A stretch of DNA of 64,000 bases from Erythroxylum novogranatense (taxonomy: Eukaryota > Streptophyta > Magnoliopsida > Malpighiales > Erythroxylaceae). The notes below the pieces were generated by a model that was not told where the DNA came from, ran no database searches, and saw only the letters and a list, made by a program, of their open reading frames with translations. Made by a program: the position numbers and the translations under genes. The stretch is taken from assembly GCA_029891385.1 (NCBI GenBank), contig CM057228.1, positions 82,758,964-82,822,963 on the forward strand. The letters are read 5' to 3'. Of the stretch, positions 62,894 to 64,000 are shown one piece after another; the first letter of the stretch is position 1, and the number at the start of each line of letters is the position of its first letter.

Positions 62894-63700
62894 ATGAAGG
62901 CTGAAATGGATTCCATGTATGAAAACCAAGTATGGACTTTGGTTGAGGCACCCGAAGGAATAAAACCCATAGGGTGTAAATGGGTTTTCAAAAAGAAAAC
63001 CGACATGGATGGTAATGTAATTACCTATAAAGCAAGGCTTGTGGCTAAAGGCTTTCGTCAAAGACAAGAAGTTGACTACGACGAGACCTTCAGCCCAGTA
63101 GCAATGCTTAAATCCATTAGGATACTCATAGCCATTGCTACTCATTATGATTATGAGATATGGCAAATGGATGTGAAGACAGCTTTCCTAAATGGAAATC
63201 TAGCTGAGGATGTGTACATGACACAACCTGAGGGCTTCATCTCCTATGATGGCGAAAAGGTATGCAAGCTTCAGAAATCTATTTATGAATTGAAACAAGC
63301 ATCCAGGAGTTGGAATATCCGTTTTGATGAGGTAATCAAAGAGTTTGGTTTCTTACAAAATCCGGATGAACACTGTGTGTATAAGAAGGTTAATGGGACT
63401 GCAATCGTATTCCTTGTGTTATATGTAGATGACATATTATTACTAGAAAATGATGTCTCTATGCTACAATCAGTGAAGATTTGGTTGTCCAAAAAATTTG
63501 CCATGAAAGACCTTGGTGAAGCAACTTATATCCTTGGGATAAGAATCTATAGAGATAGATCAAAAAGATTGCTTGGTTTTTCACAATCAACGTACATAGA
63601 CAAGATGCTAAAGAGGTTTAGCATGGAGCAATCCAAGAGAGGTTACCTTCCCGTGACTCATGGGATAACACTCTCGAAATCTATGTGTCCTAAGACATAA
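62894..63700 (+). CDS. Copia reverse transcriptase (RVT_2) of element A, open over 268 codons
   Basis: RNA-directed DNA polymerase of a Ty1/copia polyprotein, acting in cytoplasmic virus-like particles. It has the expected motif order: WTLVEAP, GCKWVFKKK, ARLVAKGFRQR, DYDETFSPVA, WQMDVKTAFLNGNL, MTQPEGF, ELKQASRSWN, CVYKK and the catalytic YVDDILL (63421-63441), then MKDLGEATYILGI. The frame closes with TAA at 63698, where element B has CAA in the same position (about 56261): a C-to-T change. The first Met is internal to the polyprotein, not a translation start. It is the best preserved coding block of the family in this window. Confidence 0.92.
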   Translation: MKAEMDSMYENQVWTLVEAPEGIKPIGCKWVFKKKTDMDGNVITYKARLVAKGFRQRQEVDYDETFSPVAMLKSIRILIAIATHYDYEIWQMDVKTAFLNGNLAEDVYMTQPEGFISYDGEKVCKLQKSIYELKQASRSWNIRFDEVIKEFGFLQNPDEHCVYKKVNGTAIVFLVLYVDDILLLENDVSMLQSVKIWLSKKFAMKDLGEATYILGIRIYRDRSKRLLGFSQSTYIDKMLKRFSMEQSKRGYLPVTHGITLSKSMCPKT

Positions 63701-64000
63701 GATGAGAGGATGCGCATGAATATGATCCCGTATGCATCTGCGGTAGGATCTATCATGTACGTTATGCTATGTACGAGACTCGATGTATCATATGCTTTAA
63801 GTGTTACGAGCAGATACCAATCGGATCCTGGTGAGGGTCACTGGGTGACTGTCAAGAATATCCTCAAGTACTTGCGAAGAACTAAGGATGTTTTCTTGGT
63901 ATATAGAGATGGAGATCTCAAAGTGAGCGGGTATATAGATGCCAGTTTTCAATCTGATAAGGATGATTCTAAATCCCAATCAGGTTATGTATTCACACCG
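63701..64000 (+). pseudogene. RNase H domain of copia A, cut by window end
   Basis: Continues the polyprotein after the TAA at 63698: DERMRMN, then YASAVGSIMYVMLCTR-like, then SRYQSDPGEGHW and VKNILKYLRRTKDVFLVY, SGY.DASFQSDKDDSKSQSGYVFTP. The window ends inside the domain. Confidence 0.85.

Larger units (their letters stand above)
35601..64000 (+). mobile_element. Copia element A, outermost of the nest, 3' end beyond window
   Basis: 5' LTR 35601-37425, primer site 37427-37439, then only five further bases before element B interrupts it. The interior resumes at 58918 and runs through leader, gag, protease, integrase, reverse transcriptase and RNase H to the window end. The duplicated CTTGT at 37440-37444 and 58918-58922 proves the two parts were continuous. 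Domain order (integrase before reverse transcriptase) and the iMet primer site make it Ty1/copia. The LTR is the short type, starting TGTTAGAGTAGTGCCC. The 5' target flank is CCTTG (35596-35600) and its 3' partner lies outside. Confidence 0.92.

Noticed and set aside
1..64000. tRNA, rRNA or other structured RNA genes
   Set aside because: I looked for cloverleaf boxes and rRNA-like segments and saw only the 12-13-nt tRNA-complementary primer sites of the copia elements.

Overview
The window is nuclear DNA from a flowering plant, most probably a eudicot. It holds one large split gene in a sea of retrotransposons. The plant assignment rests on a kinesin-14 with an N-terminal calponin-homology domain (a plant-type architecture), Ty1/copia elements with an initiator-Met-tRNA primer site, and a Tekay/Del-like Ty3/gypsy element. 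I cannot name the family or species from the sequence.

Left (1-16232): a degenerate Tekay/Del-like Ty3/gypsy element. Its 5' LTR runs off the window start. Its 3' LTR (12196-16232) is complete and gives a paralogous empty-site map for two insertions in the 5' LTR: a copia solo LTR (1897-3696, duplicated target GGATT) and an inverted gypsy-type solo LTR (4606-7937, duplicated target AGAAA).

Centre (16233-31080): a LINE fragment, then a complete 21-exon kinesin-14 gene on the minus strand (17779-30291). The model stays in frame through all 20 introns and predicts 1,127 residues: CH domain, coiled coil, minus-end-type neck, C-half motor and a serine-rich tail. One intron in the motor domain (20522-20740) has AT-AC ends and U12-type signals. 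Another carries an old copia element (22368-27080, duplicated target ATCTT) in the opposite orientation to the gene.

Between the gene and the right-hand block: a non-autonomous hAT-like element (31669-32907, 8-bp duplication ACCAGGAC), a minus-strand copia gag/protease relic (33748-34225) and otherwise featureless AT-rich DNA.

Right (35601-64000): what first looks like a head-to-tail row of copia LTRs is a nest of one family. Element A (35601 to beyond the window) contains element B (37445-58917, duplication CTTGT). B contains element C (41188-50851, duplication CGAT[T/A]) and solo LTR D (54005-56005, duplication ATTAT). All are on the plus strand.

Three things deserve attention in the nest. 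The family has two alternative 5' LTR ends. Dense arrays of the palindrome AAGTCGACTT occupy the leader between primer site and gag, and also the LTR edge of B, C and D. CAG/CTG sites recurrently appear as CG-containing variants between copies, even inside the primer binding site, which suggests many of the frameshifts may be sequencing artefacts at CHG-methylated sites rather than real decay.
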